Source of the DNA: Parasitella parasitica
Taxonomy: Eukaryota; Mucoromycota; Mucoromycetes; Mucorales; Mucoraceae
DNA length: 41,496 nt
Direction: 5' to 3'
Assembly (NCBI GenBank): GCA_025201805.1
Contig: MU619334.1
Coordinates: forward strand, 1 to 41,496
Below the pieces are notes generated by a model. The model did no database searches. It saw nothing but the letters and a program-made list of their open reading frames with translations, and was not told the origin of the DNA. Positions 10,681 to 22,541 of this stretch are shown here, piece after piece; positions within the stretch are counted from its first letter, which is position 1; every line of letters begins with the position of its first letter. Made by a program: the position numbers and the translations under genes.

Positions 10681-10723
<43 letters not shown>

Positions 10724-11465
10724 TGTTGACCCCTTCACCCGCAAGGACTGGTATGATATCAAGGCTCCTTCCATGTTCGATGTCCGTCAAGTCGGTAAGA
10801 CTCTTGTCAACCGTACTCAAGGTCTCCGCAATGCTAACGACTCTCTCAATGGTCGTGTTGTTGAGATGTCTCTTGGTGATCTTTCCAAGGATGAGTCTCG
10901 CTCTTTCCGTAAGATCCAGTTGAAGGTTGACGAAATCCAAGGTAAGAACTGTCTCACCAACTTCTACCGTATGGATATGACCACCGACAAGCTTCGTTCC
11001 ATGGTCAAGAAATGGCAATCTTTGATCGAGGCTTTTGTCGATATCAAGACTACCGATGGTTATCTTGTTCGTATCTTTGCTGTCTCATTCACTTCTCGTC
11101 GCCGTAACCAAATCAAGAAGACCACTTATGCTCAATCTGCTCAAATCCGTCAAATTCGCAAGAAGATGTTCGAGATCATGACTGAGGAAGCTGTTACTTG
11201 TGATCTGAAGGAACTGGTTGCCAAGGTAACCTCCTCTGCTTCTCAATCTGCTCAAGACGCTATTGCTGTCCGCATTGAGAAGGCCTGTCAAGGTATCTAC
11301 CCTCTCCAAAACACCTACACTCGTAAGGTCAAGATCCTCAAGGCTCCCAAGTTTGATGTCTCTGCTCTCTTGGCTCTTCACGGTGGTGCTGCTGCCGCTG
11401 GTGACGATACTGGTGCCAAGGCTTCCAAAGATTTTGTTGAACCCGCTATCCAAGCTTCTGTCTAA
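10262..11465 (+). CDS. RPS1: 40S ribosomal protein eS1 (S3a)
   Basis: Four coding exons give 266 residues: 10262-10265 (4 nt, ATGG), 10358-10373 (16 nt), 10435-10473 (39 nt) and 10724-11465. Joined, they read [19 protein letters not shown] and then [16 protein letters not shown], which is the expected eS1 N-terminus. Later motifs [38 protein letters not shown] and [19 protein letters not shown] confirm the family, which sits near the mRNA exit site of the 40S subunit. The frame is only kept if the start codon plus one base forms its own exon. Intron 3 (250 nt) ends in a run of 38 T directly before TAG. The gene converges on BST1 with 111 bp between stop codons. Confidence 0.97.
10684..10721 (+). 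repeat. 38-nt poly-T tract at eS1 intron 3 acceptor
   Basis: A pure T run runs up to the acceptor TAG at 10721-10723 and serves as an unusually long polypyrimidine tract. Its length may vary between copies or be imprecise in assembly. Confidence 0.9.
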
Positions 11466-11576
11466 ATCAAACAATCCAGAGGTTATTTATTTTTTCATCT
11501 GAAGAAATGAAATAAAAAAAAACCATAAAATGTCGCTTGCTTCTCGTTTCAAAAGTTTGTTTTATTTATTTGCGTG
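11466..11576. terminator. Shared 3' region of convergent eS1 and BST1 genes
   Basis: Only 111 bp separate the two stop codons, so both 3' UTRs and polyadenylation signals must lie here or overlap. An AATAAAAAAAAACC run near 11511-11524 is a possible polyadenylation signal for the plus strand. Confidence 0.45.
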
Positions 11577-14388
11577 TTATGTCAAGTGAGATAGTATAAA
11601 GGGGTGTAAAAATCCAAACAGCATTTGGTAGATTATGATACAATTCATGACAACAATAGTGTTTTGGAGATATCTGTGTAATATTAGTTGGCGGTTTGCA
11701 TTTACAACAATATAAAAACTTACTTGGAGACAACCGCATCTGGGTTTCTTCCTATAGTAACTAGAAACACCAATGTAACCAGCACAGGCAGGTCTTGCAG
11801 TATAGTAAGGATAGACTCTGGGCGTGTGCGTGTCCAACCAATGAGTAAATTCTTGATGAAGACGACGAGTTTTGGGATGTGATATGGTAAAAATGACACT
11901 AGAAATACCAGCCACGATTGCCTATACTTGTAACTGTTCTGAAATAAGGGCAGATCAGACCGTGCTGCATTACGAGCGCAACATGTCATGTATAGCCAAA
12001 CGCTAAAATAGAGTGCAAAGACCACAGAAGAAGGCAAAAATCCAAGTAATCCAGCAACTATACTTGAATGAGCAAAGAAATGATGCTTAGATGACGTTGA
12101 TGAAACGGCATTCTTGCAGCGCATAAATCTAAACGGTAAACTACAGACGAAGACCAAGGTAGAAACTACAAGCCAAATTACAGCGTTCATGCCGACACCA
12201 AGTACGAATGCTAGGATCAATAGACCACCAAGAAGCCAATCGTTATTGCCAAATAACAAATACTTTAGCGCAAACATGTGGGTAATTCGTATATAATTGG
12301 TGACAGCCACGGCAAAAGCCAGCAATGCGATTAATTGCACAAAGGGGCCCTTAAAGCATTGAACTAAGGCAGCTGGATAAGCAATGAATTCGCGCCTTCC
12401 ATTTACAGCATATGCATTGGATTGAGTCATTAGAATAGTTAATGAAGAAACCCAAAGAAAGTTAACCAAAACAGCACCGTAGCGAAGAACGCATCTACCT
12501 AATGTGCCGTACCAATCCAACTTGATTTCAATATCCATAAGCTGCCGATCTGCAAAGAATTGAAGTGATAGCCCGTGATGATCAGGATCTATTTCTTGAT
12601 GAAAGGTGATTCTATCCGACTGGTTTGCTTGTAGATGGCGGTAAAATTTGGCTTCCATGTTGTTTGCAGTCTGCTTCATCATAGGTTTATATAGACCTTG
12701 ACCTTCCATCGAGATTATGTTGACATCAAAAGCAAAGAGTGCGTTGCGAATAAACGGAAATACATGTGTTGTGCTATTGGGGTTCACTTGAAATGCAAAG
12801 CCACGAACCATGATACTCCAAACAGTTGTGTCATGCACAACTATTGTATCTCGATATAGCTGGATAAATGCGTTCCCTGAAAGTTGGCAGTGTTGAACAA
12901 CTGCTAAGAAACTATTGTCGGCAGTATCAATCTCTAATAATCGAAATGGCGTAGAATCAGCCAAGTTGTCTGCAGCTGCCGATGGCAAGACTGTAACCGA
13001 AGGGATGGTGTAGTTACAGTTTTTTTCGTCTCTACACAAAAGCAAAGACCAGCAGTGATCATAGATTCTGTTGATATTTGTCAGTAGCTGTGATTTTGAT
13101 GGAGGCCGAATCAATGTAATTGTGCCTTCATGTTCATTGAATAAAATGGGATCGCTTGGGTTGACCAATGTGTCATGTTTAAGATGCTCAAGATTGACTT
13201 GAGTAACTTGATTGCGGATCACTGAGATATCTCCTCCGTCCAAGAGATTATGTTTGTAAATGCGCATACGATCGTTTACTGTTGTATCATCTACCGCCTC
13301 TAGCAATGTCGAAGCTAGTATACGAATCAATTGATTGCACCACAAGATGGCCATGTGATCTGCTCCTGTCCAAACGCCAGGAATGGATGTTGTGAAGGCC
13401 GTAAAGCCATGTGTCACCGGTATAAAGTTAGCTATATCTACGCTATCTGAATGGACGATATTATCTAGCGCTCCTCCAGCAATTGAAATTAGTGTAAGGT
13501 TGTCAAAGGTGTTTTCTTTCCAAAATTGTGTCAGTTTCTTGTATGTTGTGTAAATTGTTGCGTCTAATAAAAGAGGAGCAGCTATATGAGGTGTAGCGAG
13601 TGTGATCATGTTGGTAATACTATTTGGAATATAATTGGGCAGCATAAACATGGTGCGAGCAACTAGGCCACCCATTGAGTGGCCTATAATAATAACAGAC
13701 TTTGGTGGATCCTTGTACTGGTGTCTGTATAGCGAGAGGATGCTTTCAATTACTTGGTTCATGTATTCAGCTTGGTCGAGCAACGTTTGTCCGCTCAAAG
13801 CTGATAGTTCCTCATTCAAATCAACTATTCATGATGTCAAAATCAACTCCATAAAGCCAAATATATATAATTACCAGTAAAATAATCGATATTGTGCGCT
13901 GATTTTCCCTCGTGATACAAATGCGTTGTCGCCGAAGCCAAGGATCGTATTTGCTTATGGCTTCCCGCCTGCCCTGGAATAAATACTGCAGGTATGCCAT
14001 ACAGCTATATCACACAACAGTAACAGATTAGTTAGCTTTCTGTTTGGCAACTCTACTGAAATATTACCTGATCCGAGCTATCCAAATGACTTTCGCGATA
14101 CAGATATAATTTGTACTTTTTTGAAAAGACGGAATTCGGCTTATCCACAATTTCTATAAAACTGGGATATGCATAGCTCATAACGCAGGTTTGAAGCTCG
14201 TGTCTCTGCAGCGTTTTGAATAAATGGAAATAAAAGCTATCCATCATGGCAAACAATACTAGAGATGTGACAGTAATTAGGGTAGTTTGTTCCAGTCTTC
14301 TTTCTAGAAACCTCGAGCTTAGTAAAACCCAACATATTTTAGCAGAGAAAGCACACCACAAATGTGTTTGCTTCCTAATTGTTGCCAT
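11577..14388 (-). CDS. BST1: GPI inositol-deacylase (PGAP1/Bst1)
   Basis: Exons 14388-14068, 14004-13875, 13824-11724 and 11673-11577 give 882 residues in one frame. An N-terminal membrane segment lies around residues 36-55 (TTLITVTSLVLFAMM). It is followed by CVMSYAYPSFIE, YKLYLYRESHLD and LYGIPAVFIPGQAGSHKQIR, typical of the PGAP1 lipase domain. The nucleophile elbow is GHSMGG, with Ser near residue 200, then NMITLATPH. The C-terminal third has several hydrophobic segments. The enzyme removes the acyl chain from GPI inositol in the ER, which aids export and quality control of GPI-anchored proteins. The first in-frame ATG is 14388; an open stretch upstream has no ATG. The last exon was chosen because it alone joins in phase (K-YLQNTIVVMN), and it ends the protein in a hydrophobic tail. 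Confidence 0.9.
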
Positions 14389-14580
14389 GCATTTTAATAC
14401 CCGCAATGTTTGACATGTTGAATAAGATAGAAAGAAATTCAAGTTTTATTGTGTTTGTTCTAAATGATGGTTTTCTTTTGATGTATTAGAAGAAGAAGAA
14501 GAAGAAAAGCAAAGAGAGATAATGGAATGCATAACAAAAAGGTAATAAATGATATCTATAAAGTAATTGCAAATGAAAAA
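14389..14580. other. Short gap between eEF3 3' end and BST1 start
   Basis: This 192-bp segment holds the eEF3 3' UTR and BST1 promoter. An AGA-rich microsatellite (GAAGAAGAAGAAGAAGAAAAG) lies near 14489-14510. Confidence 0.5.
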
Positions 14581-17500
14581 TTAATCAGATTCAGTGTCGG
14601 GCTCTTTCACACCGCCTTCAATCAACCACTTGAGATGGCGAGCACGACGACGTTCTTCTTGTAACTTGATATCATTTCTGGTCTTTTTCTTCTTTTTGGA
14701 GATCTTTGCCTTGACTTTTTCTTCGTCAATGGCGGTTTCATCATCCACAGAGGATACACCATCCTTGTAAAGTTTACCGGCAATTAACTTCCAGTTTTCA
14801 GGGCACAAAGCGTCCACAAACTCGTTGCTGTGAGAAATCATAACAACAGCACCGTCCCATTTTTTAATGGCTGTAGCAAGACCACCAAGAGCTTCACGGT
14901 CCAGGAAATTAGTAGGCTCATCGAGCACCAGCATATGACAGTTGTTCCACATGGCCGCAGCAATGACAACCTTGACCTTTTGGCCCCCAGAGAGGGCGCC
15001 CATTTTGGTGAATTGAGCAATATCAGGATCGAGGCCGATATCACTAAAGTGTTGGCGAATATGAGGAATCGACAATTCACGGTACAATAAACCTTCGCGA
15101 GATGCTTCTTTATCATCAAATTGTTGGACCAGCTTTTGGAAACCCAAATCAAGCAACTTGTCACGAGAGAACCAACTATTGAACTTGTGAAGATTGTTCT
15201 TCCACTTGATTTCATATTGAAAAGTCTTTTTAAGCTTGGTACGGCCCAATAATGATTCAATTTGACGTTCTTCACCGTTCACAGGGATAAGCTTTTCCAT
15301 TTGCTTCAATTCATCATCACTCCAAGCACGAGTTTCCTTCTCGGCAACTTCTTTATCCTCGCCAGTAGAGTAACGCCATTGCAAATAGTCAGTGGGTGTT
15401 TTTTCAAGATGTTGATTCAAATGGTGGAATGCATGTTGAGCAACGTAGCCAATGCGCAGAGCAGGATGACGCCAGACTGTACCAGTTTGTGGAACTGTCT
15501 CGCCAGTCAGCAGCTTGATCATGGTAGATTTACCAGCACCATTGGGACCAACAACGGCAACACGAGAAGAGAGAGAGAGCGAGGCAGTTGCGTTGTAGAG
15601 GGAAGGCGTCTTGTTACCAGGGTAAGTAAAGGTACAATCGGTGATCTTGAGAATAGCCTTTGTGTTGGATCGCACACCCTGCAAGACAGATGGCTTGGGG
15701 AAGGTGAATTCGATAGTGGAGGCATCAAGACTGTAGTAGGTACGAGCAGCAGGATAAACAGCAACAAAGTCAGAGAGGTTTCCGTGGTACAGACGAAGCT
15801 TCCTCTTTTCGTAATGAAGGATTTGAGTGCATACATTATCTAAGAAACCAGAGTCGTGAGATACAATGAGACAAGTAACTTGGCTTTGATCGTTCAAGTA
15901 GTCCTCGAGCCATTTGATGTTATCTACGTCCAAGTGATTGGTAGGTTCGTCCAACAGGAGAATATCAGCTTTGGAGAGAATAGCACGAGCAAGTTCAAGC
16001 TTCATCTTCCAACCACCAGAAAGCGCAGATGCAGACATTTCAAGACGAGCATCATCAAAGCCAACATGACGCAAAGACTTTTCAATTTCTGAGCGAGGCA
16101 ATCCCTTTAAAAGTTTATCGGCAGCAACATAATCAACAATCTGAAGAGTAGGGTCAGCAGCTTGAGAGTTGTAATCAACCAGAGCAGTGCGAACTTGGTC
16201 TTGAGATGGGAAACCTTCAACCTTGCCAGCATGGATGGCATTCATCAAAGTACTCTTACCAGCACCATTTTGACCACAAAGACCATAACGTTGACCACGA
16301 TGCAACTTGAGTCTAGTATGGCTCAATAAGAGACGGGTACCATAAGCAAGCGAAAAGTCCTCAACATGGCAAATTTCCTCGCCTTCCTGCTCATCGATAG
16401 CAACATCATCGGTATCCTCATTGCGCTTTTTGTACAAACCATGAATTTCTTCAAAAGCGCCATCTACAACACCAGGAATATCAGATTTCATGATGAAAGC
16501 TTTAAGATAGGGAGCAAAAAGTTGTTGCCAGCTCTCCTTGACAAAGGCTTCTTGACGTGACAAGTCAGCGGCAATGGCACCGAGATAGGAAATGTATGAG
16601 ATGAAGAAGGAATCCAAGAAACCTTGAGCCTTGGTAGCAGCCTTTTTGAAAGCAGCTGTAGTTTCTTCAATGGACACTTCTGTCAAGGTACCATCAGCAT
16701 CAGACTTTTCAGTTGCACCACCAGCATCAATCAAAGTCTGCTTTGCCTTGTTTGCCAACACACGAATTTCAGGGAAAGCAGCAGTATCAGCTTGACGCTC
16801 AACACCAGGATATAGTTGAGGCAAAAATTGAGCAGCAGTGCGAGGGTCACGGACAAGCTTACACAAATTATCAGTAATGACTACAGTTTGACGCAAAACA
16901 ATGGTAGAGCGTTCATTCAAAGCACGAGTCAAAAGAGGAACCATGATGGCCAAAGTAGGGCCATTGACCTCGGCAACAAAGGTGGTTTGCGCAAGCTTTT
17001 CAATGGTTTGAGGCACCCGGGATGGATCGCCCATACAGAGAACAAGGTCTTTCAGATGACGGTGTATATCAGGATTACCACCAACACTACATATCTTCAA
17101 CATGGCTTTCTCAGCTGCGGTGGCTACCTCCTTTTTGGTCTCGGCAAGACAGTCAGACACAGCAGGAATGATTTCTGGTAGGCATTCACCAATTTGCTCA
17201 GGAGCCTTCTCAGTGAATCTCTGCAGTAGCTTGAGAGCACCAATCTTGGTTTGCCATTTCTTTGAGTTGCCATTACCAAACCCCATACCTTTAATGAGGA
17301 CAGGCAAAAGAGCCTTAGTAGCTTCAGCAGGAATCATATCGATAAGCGTGCGGCAAGCAGTTTGAGCAGCATCCTGGACGACAGAGCCTTTATCAGCGTA
17401 TAAATCGAGGAAAGAGTCCAGATACTGCAAGAGCAGAGGCTCAACTTCATGCGACATGACCTCCATCATGGAATTGAAGCCGATAAGGCCACCTTCCCTT

Positions 17501-17706
17501 TCTAGACCAGATTTCTTGTTTTTGGTTGATGCAGAAAACTTTTCGAGGATGCCATAGGTTTTGATCATGATCATGCCTTTGGTTTGGACTAGTTTAGCGA
17601 GTTCCTGGGCTGCTTGCTCGACTTGTTCAGAAGTGGGAGCAGTGTTGATCTTGTTAAGAAGGTCAGCAACCATCGTTGCCTGTTCATCTGTGGTGGAAAC
17701 CATCAT
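14581..17706 (-). CDS. TEF3: Translation elongation factor 3 (eEF3), ABC-F ATPase
   Basis: A single intronless ORF of 1041 residues, close to the 1044 of yeast eEF3. The N-terminal third is HEAT-repeat sequence (about residues 10-320), followed by a four-helix region. The first ABC cassette has Walker A GQNGAGKST, signature LSGGWKMKLELARA and Walker B ILLLDEPTNHLD. The second has GPNGAGKST, LSGGQKVKVVIAAA and LVLDEPTNFLD, with a chromodomain-like insertion between its Walker A and signature. A Lys/Arg-rich tail (KISKKKKKTRND) ends the protein. eEF3 is a ribosome-bound ATPase of fungi and some algae that helps release E-site tRNA and late translocation. Two adjacent ATGs (17706 and 17703) could both serve as start. 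Absence of introns contrasts with every other large gene here except the second VTC gene. Confidence 0.98.
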   Translation of the reverse strand: MMVSTTDEQATMVADLLNKINTAPTSEQVEQAAQELAKLVQTKGMIMIKTYGILEKFSASTKNKKSGLEREGGLIGFNSMMEVMSHEVEPLLLQYLDSFLDLYADKGSVVQDAAQTACRTLIDMIPAEATKALLPVLIKGMGFGNGNSKKWQTKIGALKLLQRFTEKAPEQIGECLPEIIPAVSDCLAETKKEVATAAEKAMLKICSVGGNPDIHRHLKDLVLCMGDPSRVPQTIEKLAQTTFVAEVNGPTLAIMVPLLTRALNERSTIVLRQTVVITDNLCKLVRDPRTAAQFLPQLYPGVERQADTAAFPEIRVLANKAKQTLIDAGGATEKSDADGTLTEVSIEETTAAFKKAATKAQGFLDSFFISYISYLGAIAADLSRQEAFVKESWQQLFAPYLKAFIMKSDIPGVVDGAFEEIHGLYKKRNEDTDDVAIDEQEGEEICHVEDFSLAYGTRLLLSHTRLKLHRGQRYGLCGQNGAGKSTLMNAIHAGKVEGFPSQDQVRTALVDYNSQAADPTLQIVDYVAADKLLKGLPRSEIEKSLRHVGFDDARLEMSASALSGGWKMKLELARAILSKADILLLDEPTNHLDVDNIKWLEDYLNDQSQVTCLIVSHDSGFLDNVCTQILHYEKRKLRLYHGNLSDFVAVYPAARTYYSLDASTIEFTFPKPSVLQGVRSNTKAILKITDCTFTYPGNKTPSLYNATASLSLSSRVAVVGPNGAGKSTMIKLLTGETVPQTGTVWRHPALRIGYVAQHAFHHLNQHLEKTPTDYLQWRYSTGEDKEVAEKETRAWSDDELKQMEKLIPVNGEERQIESLLGRTKLKKTFQYEIKWKNNLHKFNSWFSRDKLLDLGFQKLVQQFDDKEASREGLLYRELSIPHIRQHFSDIGLDPDIAQFTKMGALSGGQKVKVVIAAAMWNNCHMLVLDEPTNFLDREALGGLATAIKKWDGAVVMISHSNEFVDALCPENWKLIAGKLYKDGVSSVDDETAIDEEKVKAKISKKKKKTRNDIKLQEERRRARHLKWLIEGGVKEPDTESD

Positions 17707-18180
17707 TTACTAGACTTCTTTTTGTATTTTTCAAGCAAGTAAAGTAAAAAGAGTTGTAGAGTTAATTTGGTCAAAGACAAGGCCAAATGATACGATTTGA
17801 AGAGAAAGGATAACAACTAAAGAGGAATCAGAAAAAAAAAAAAATTTGCATTTTGTGCTGTATTCCTCATCTTAACATCTCCGTTTTTTTTTTAGGGCAA
17901 TCATGATACGACACCCAATCAACTCAATTATAATGCTTCTATTTATGTGGCTTTTTGGTACATGTTCAAAGAGAAAGAGTGTAAAAGCCCGTAAGAGCGC
18001 TTCAATTTTTACAAACTGAGCAACCAAATATCAGCCCGCAAGCCAAGTTAGCATTGGGTTCGACGTGCACGAAAACAGATCCCCCAACAAGGCAACGTGC
18101 TGTCTACCACGAGCGGATGATATGCATTTAATTACGGATTAACTGATATTTGACTCAGACTCGAGATAAGTTGATAATCT

Positions 18181-18390
18181 CGCAAATCATTCTCATAAAT
18201 GCTTATCAGAATTATTTGCTTCTCCTTAAGCTATTTTACGCATCGATTACCGGATCATTTGTCATTCCAAAAGAACTGATATACAACCATCCCAATTTTG
18301 ATAAAAATCCACGTGCTTTTTCTCACAGTGTAAAGAACCCTCAACTTGATTATAGTTTTATTTATCTCGTAAACCCTTCTGTAAGGTTTA
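18181..18390 (+). repeat. Diverged dispersed repeat, copy 1
   Basis: This segment aligns by eye with 21281-21561 in the same orientation. Shared blocks in order are CGCAAATC, CTTCTCCT, ACGCAT followed by CGGATCA, GAACTGATATACAAC, a TTTTTCTC block, TAAAGAACCC with CAACTTGA, and a TTTAT(C/T)TCGTAAA block. Several indels separate them. The conserved order rules out simple AT-richness. It may be remnants of an old mobile element or a duplicated segment. Confidence 0.6.
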
Positions 18391-19734
18391 AATAATGGTT
18401 ATAAAGTGCATGAAAACTGGATATGTCGTAGAGGGGCACAAAAGCCTTGATTTTTGACTGAGGGTGGTCTCATCACTCGATGGTATTGTGCCGCGAAGGT
18501 ATTAGAAATAGCAGGCAGCTCTTCGAAGTGAGGGATTTACGCAGTGTAGCATTTATTTCAACCAATAAATATGCATTATTTCAGTTTTTATCGCTGCATG
18601 CCAAAATCTTACGAAGCTACTTATGGTACCTTCTTACTCCCAAATGAAAGCGAACAGCGCAGTAGAAAAGGCAAGATCTGTTATGTAGTATAGAGCCCAG
18701 TAGCTATTTTAAAAAGCACAAAATAAAGATATGCCATTATTTATTTGTTTATTGACATTAAAAAGAAAAAGAAACGATATGCAAGAGTTGCCCAAACTAT
18801 TTATACTTTTGAGTGCAGACATCAGATGTTGATGATTATGAGACGTATAGTTAATGTTGAACCAGTAGACAAAACCAGTGTCAAGCCATGTAATGCCAAG
18901 ATAAAGTATTAACAAACCAGATATCGACAGGCGAAGAGGAAGAGAGAAAAACCTTGAGTAAAGAATATAGCCATGGTAGAGGAAATACCCATAACATCGG
19001 TAGAATCATTTGCATAATTGAGAGATATATACACGCCGAATTGGTTCTCAGGCACAATAGTATAGCAGCATCGCTACATTGATAGACTAAACCTTAATAT
19101 GACACATTCGTAATTGATCATATTCTTGATAATTCTACATCTATAAAATACCCTATACCAGATCATCTGGACTTCGCATCCAAAACATGCCCAAAAAATA
19201 AAAGAAGATAATAATGATTCAAATTATGTGGTATTTACTTCATTTACAACTGAAACTACTGCATGAAGTTTGTCTTTTGAGGTCATGATTTTCGACGTGG
19301 CCTAGCTATTGCCTCATATTAAGACATGTCCAAGCCATTTATGGTGCTCAATAAAGACACTCATTGCCAACACAGATATGGTACCGCTCGGTTTCAAATA
19401 TTGTCTCAAATCTTCATTGTTATACATCTCGCAAAACTATTAGGTATATCCGATATGTGTCCTGAGCCTTTTATGTCACCACGCAATAAATTAAAAATCA
19501 AGCTATATAGGTTACAAAATTATCTATATACATTTTTATACTGTCATATTTCAAATGTTGTCTAGGCAACTTTCTATTGCTTCTTAAGCAAAAGCACTTC
19601 TGTTTTGAGCAGAACATCCTCTATAAGCTCAACGAATCGATCAATCACATTGATACCTTTATATCCATATTAGTTTCATAATTCACCATGGCTAACTTCA
19701 GCGCTATTTTTTTTCACATTTATCATCAGTTCTA

Positions 19735-19945
19735 ATGACTAGTGATTAGGTGTATTACTGGATGACTGGTGATAAACCATTTTATCAATAGTGATGCTTT
19801 TATCACAAAGACTAAATTCATGACCAGCGATAAATACGATAATCGCTTGCGATTAGCAATTAGCAGCATTGATAAATCAATCACTGGTAAAACATCAGTG
19901 ATTTTGCCTATATATCAATCACTACTGGATGATTCGTAATCATAA
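19735..19945. repeat. Cluster of GTGAT/ATCAC-type short motifs
   Basis: About 200 bp contain many copies on both strands of a short motif around (C)AGTGAT(T/A), such as AGTGATT, GGTGATA, AGTGATG, TCACTGG and CAGTGATT. The decamer TACTGGATGA appears at 19756-19765 and 19923-19932. The pattern looks like a degenerate tandem or inverted-repeat element; no gene is near. Confidence 0.5.
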
Positions 19946-21280
19946 AAAATATACTGCTGATACTGTTCATCTACTGAACCATTGATATACATTTATTGCA
20001 AAATTAACCATAAGATTGCATGTATAGGACTAGAGTTTTTGTTTTACAATTACAATTTTATTTAAAAGTGAATATATATTTTCAACTAAAGATATTATTG
20101 AGATTCATAGAAGCATATATATTAGATGGAAGATGATATATATGAACAAGAACAATTAATGAAAAAGAAATCGTATTATAATTTTATAATGAAATATTAA
20201 GACCGTATAGAAAGACAAAAAACAGAGAGAAGCATCATCATTTCTAAAATTGATACTGTATATAGAAAGCAAAATTTAGCTTTGTAGATTACATTATAAA
20301 AAAAAAAGAAAGCGGCTTACCATCATTAAAAGTATACAAATTAGCAAAATCTACAATGGAAATAGCACATTTTGAATAAAAACGACGGAACATGACATGC
20401 TATGATATACAAAATACTAACCAGATTTGATGTCAGTAAAGAGAAGTGTAGATATTTAAAGAGAAAAAAAACAAAGGAAAAGCAAAGTGTGCAGTATTTA
20501 TAGACTCGTGCTAATATCAAAAGCAAATCTAAGGTGCACATTTGTTTTCAGTGATAGCTTTGAGTAAGCTGTGATAAAGTAATCAGTTGCATTCTGTGCA
20601 AAATATCAAGTATTCTACTAGTTATTTCTATGTGATGTAGTATGTGCATGATGAAAATTTCCTATTAACTGAACAACGTCTTTTTTTATTGTCTTGGTGT
20701 TACTGTGAAATACATTCACTATGATGATCTGCATTCCACTTCTAGATTCATCCAGTTACCCTAAATTGATATAGAAGACTACATATGCGCACAGATAATA
20801 AGATGTGCAATAGAGATTTATACTATATAAGATATAAGCTAGAGATGGCACCATTAGGATGGATGACGCTATAGACTTATACTTATATCTGGACACGAGC
20901 CTTAGACATTTACTAGATTTAGTATATGCTGCAATGGAATGGTATAACTAAAAGCGCATAACTGAAAAAATAAGACTCAAATGTCACGCATAGTCAATTC
21001 ATGCCATTCGAGTTCGCATAACATATAAAGTCATATAAATCAAATCGAATTGCAAGTACAATTTAAGACTTATCAATGAATGTCGTGTGAAGGAAAACAC
21101 TCCTGATCAAAGTGCTTTTTCTTACACAATAAACATTTAGAATAAGAATTATAATGACAAAGATATCAATTATGGCAGCTCGTCAATCAATGAGTTTTTC
21201 CCATCATTCCAGATAAGGATATCTTTAACACAATAACTAAAGTATGACGATAGCCATCCTAACACGGCCAACTAATGTTA

Positions 21281-21561
21281 CGCAAATCTCCATCAATGGT
21301 GAAAGCATTCAGCATAATTCGCTTCTCCTGAAAACCTAAAATTAAACGACGACAAATTAACGCATTGACTCTCGGATCAAAGTTTCATACATGAGAACTG
21401 ATATACAACAATTCAGATCCTATAAATATCAAGATGTTTTTCTCTAGATAAAATCTGAGTATACTTTTATAATAAAGAACCCCAAACTTGAATATAATCG
21501 TAATTTCATATCGCTTTTATTTTTATATTTTTTCTTTATTTCGTAAATCTTTCAAATTTAC
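21281..21561 (+). repeat. Diverged dispersed repeat, copy 2
   Basis: Partner of 18181-18390. It keeps the same blocks in the same order and is about 70 bp longer because of insertions in its second half. Neither copy has a terminal signature that I can read with confidence. Confidence 0.6.
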
Positions 21562-22541
21562 TGCATGTGCTGCTAGCTTATGCCATATAAAATGTATGCT
21601 TCAGATGCGTTTTGTTCCCAGTTTCTAGATACGCACTATATATTGTAATTGAACCTCTTCTTGCAAGGTTTCGAGGCTTATTCAAAGAATACATCTAGGT
21701 CAGATTGCAGAATGTCGGGAAGACATCCTACCCAATCTTCTTTTTAATGTAAAATAGAAGAATAGGTCTGTCCTGGAAATGCTGTGATTTAATAAGGTTT
21801 GACACTTCTTGTCAAATATCAGATGTTATGTTGATAAACATTAATTGGGATATATTTTAGAATAAATAGAAGAGGTCATATCTTATGTCCATAAAGGTCT
21901 TCGGTTTTGTACTGGTTTTATTCAGAAAAGTCTTTTTTACTTTATATAAATCATATTTACACAACATTACGCTGCGTCCTTTGGCAATGGCACAACAGTA
22001 TACTTATAGCCATAATACTAGCTACAGATACATTATGTACAACAGACTTGCGCAATATGTGCAATGCTATAGATATGCTCATTGCATTCTATAGACATGC
22101 TGCATATACCGATATATGCTAAGATGAATATCAAGAAGTGATATACTCTCAGAAGTACACGTATAATGAATATAGACAGAATAAGACTATTCTAGAAATG
22201 ATATGAGCTTGTGGATTGATATTAATAATCTTTGTATAGAAGATTGTTGATCAGGGTACCTTGGATAAAGTCTATCTCCTCACTCAGATAGATTGAAGTG
22301 TCATCTTTAGTCTGCTGATATTTTGGTTATTAGCACAAAGTTAAGATGCTAGTTGTGGAATCGATATAATTGTTATATGAATTCATGGAAAAAAATATAA
22401 CAAAAAACAATAATGTCAACTTGATAAAGGTGTAGGTTTTTATTATCAAATCGACAGGTGTATAAAGCTCCAGTTCATCTACTGTACAAAATACACTTAT
22501 CAATTATTTATAGATAGCATTCTAACAAATATTCGACATCA

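Larger units (their letters stand above)
17707..22541. other. 4.8-kb gene desert
   Basis: After about 450 bp of eEF3 promoter (CT/AG-rich, with a poly-A run at 17833-17845) no gene can be supported up to the DNA polymerase gene. ORFs are short, AT-rich and without recognisable protein features. The region holds a diverged repeat pair, a cluster of GTGAT/ATCAC motifs and several poly-A runs. No tRNA, 5S rRNA or intact transposon was recognised. Confidence 0.6.

Noticed and set aside
10474-10723. snoRNA within eS1 intron 3
   Set aside because: GATGATGT resembles a C box, but no D box (CTGA) or terminal stem was found in the right place.
10671-11465. ORF starting with a poly-Phe run before eS1
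   Set aside because: The Phe run is the translated poly-T splice tract; the true N-terminus comes from upstream microexons.
15262-15843. 193-codon ORF antisense to eEF3
   Set aside because: It is a shadow of a long, strongly codon-biased gene; no independent start context or protein features.
18000-18130. tRNA gene suggested by GGGTTCGACGTGC
   Set aside because: No acceptor stem, D arm or anticodon arm can be folded around it.
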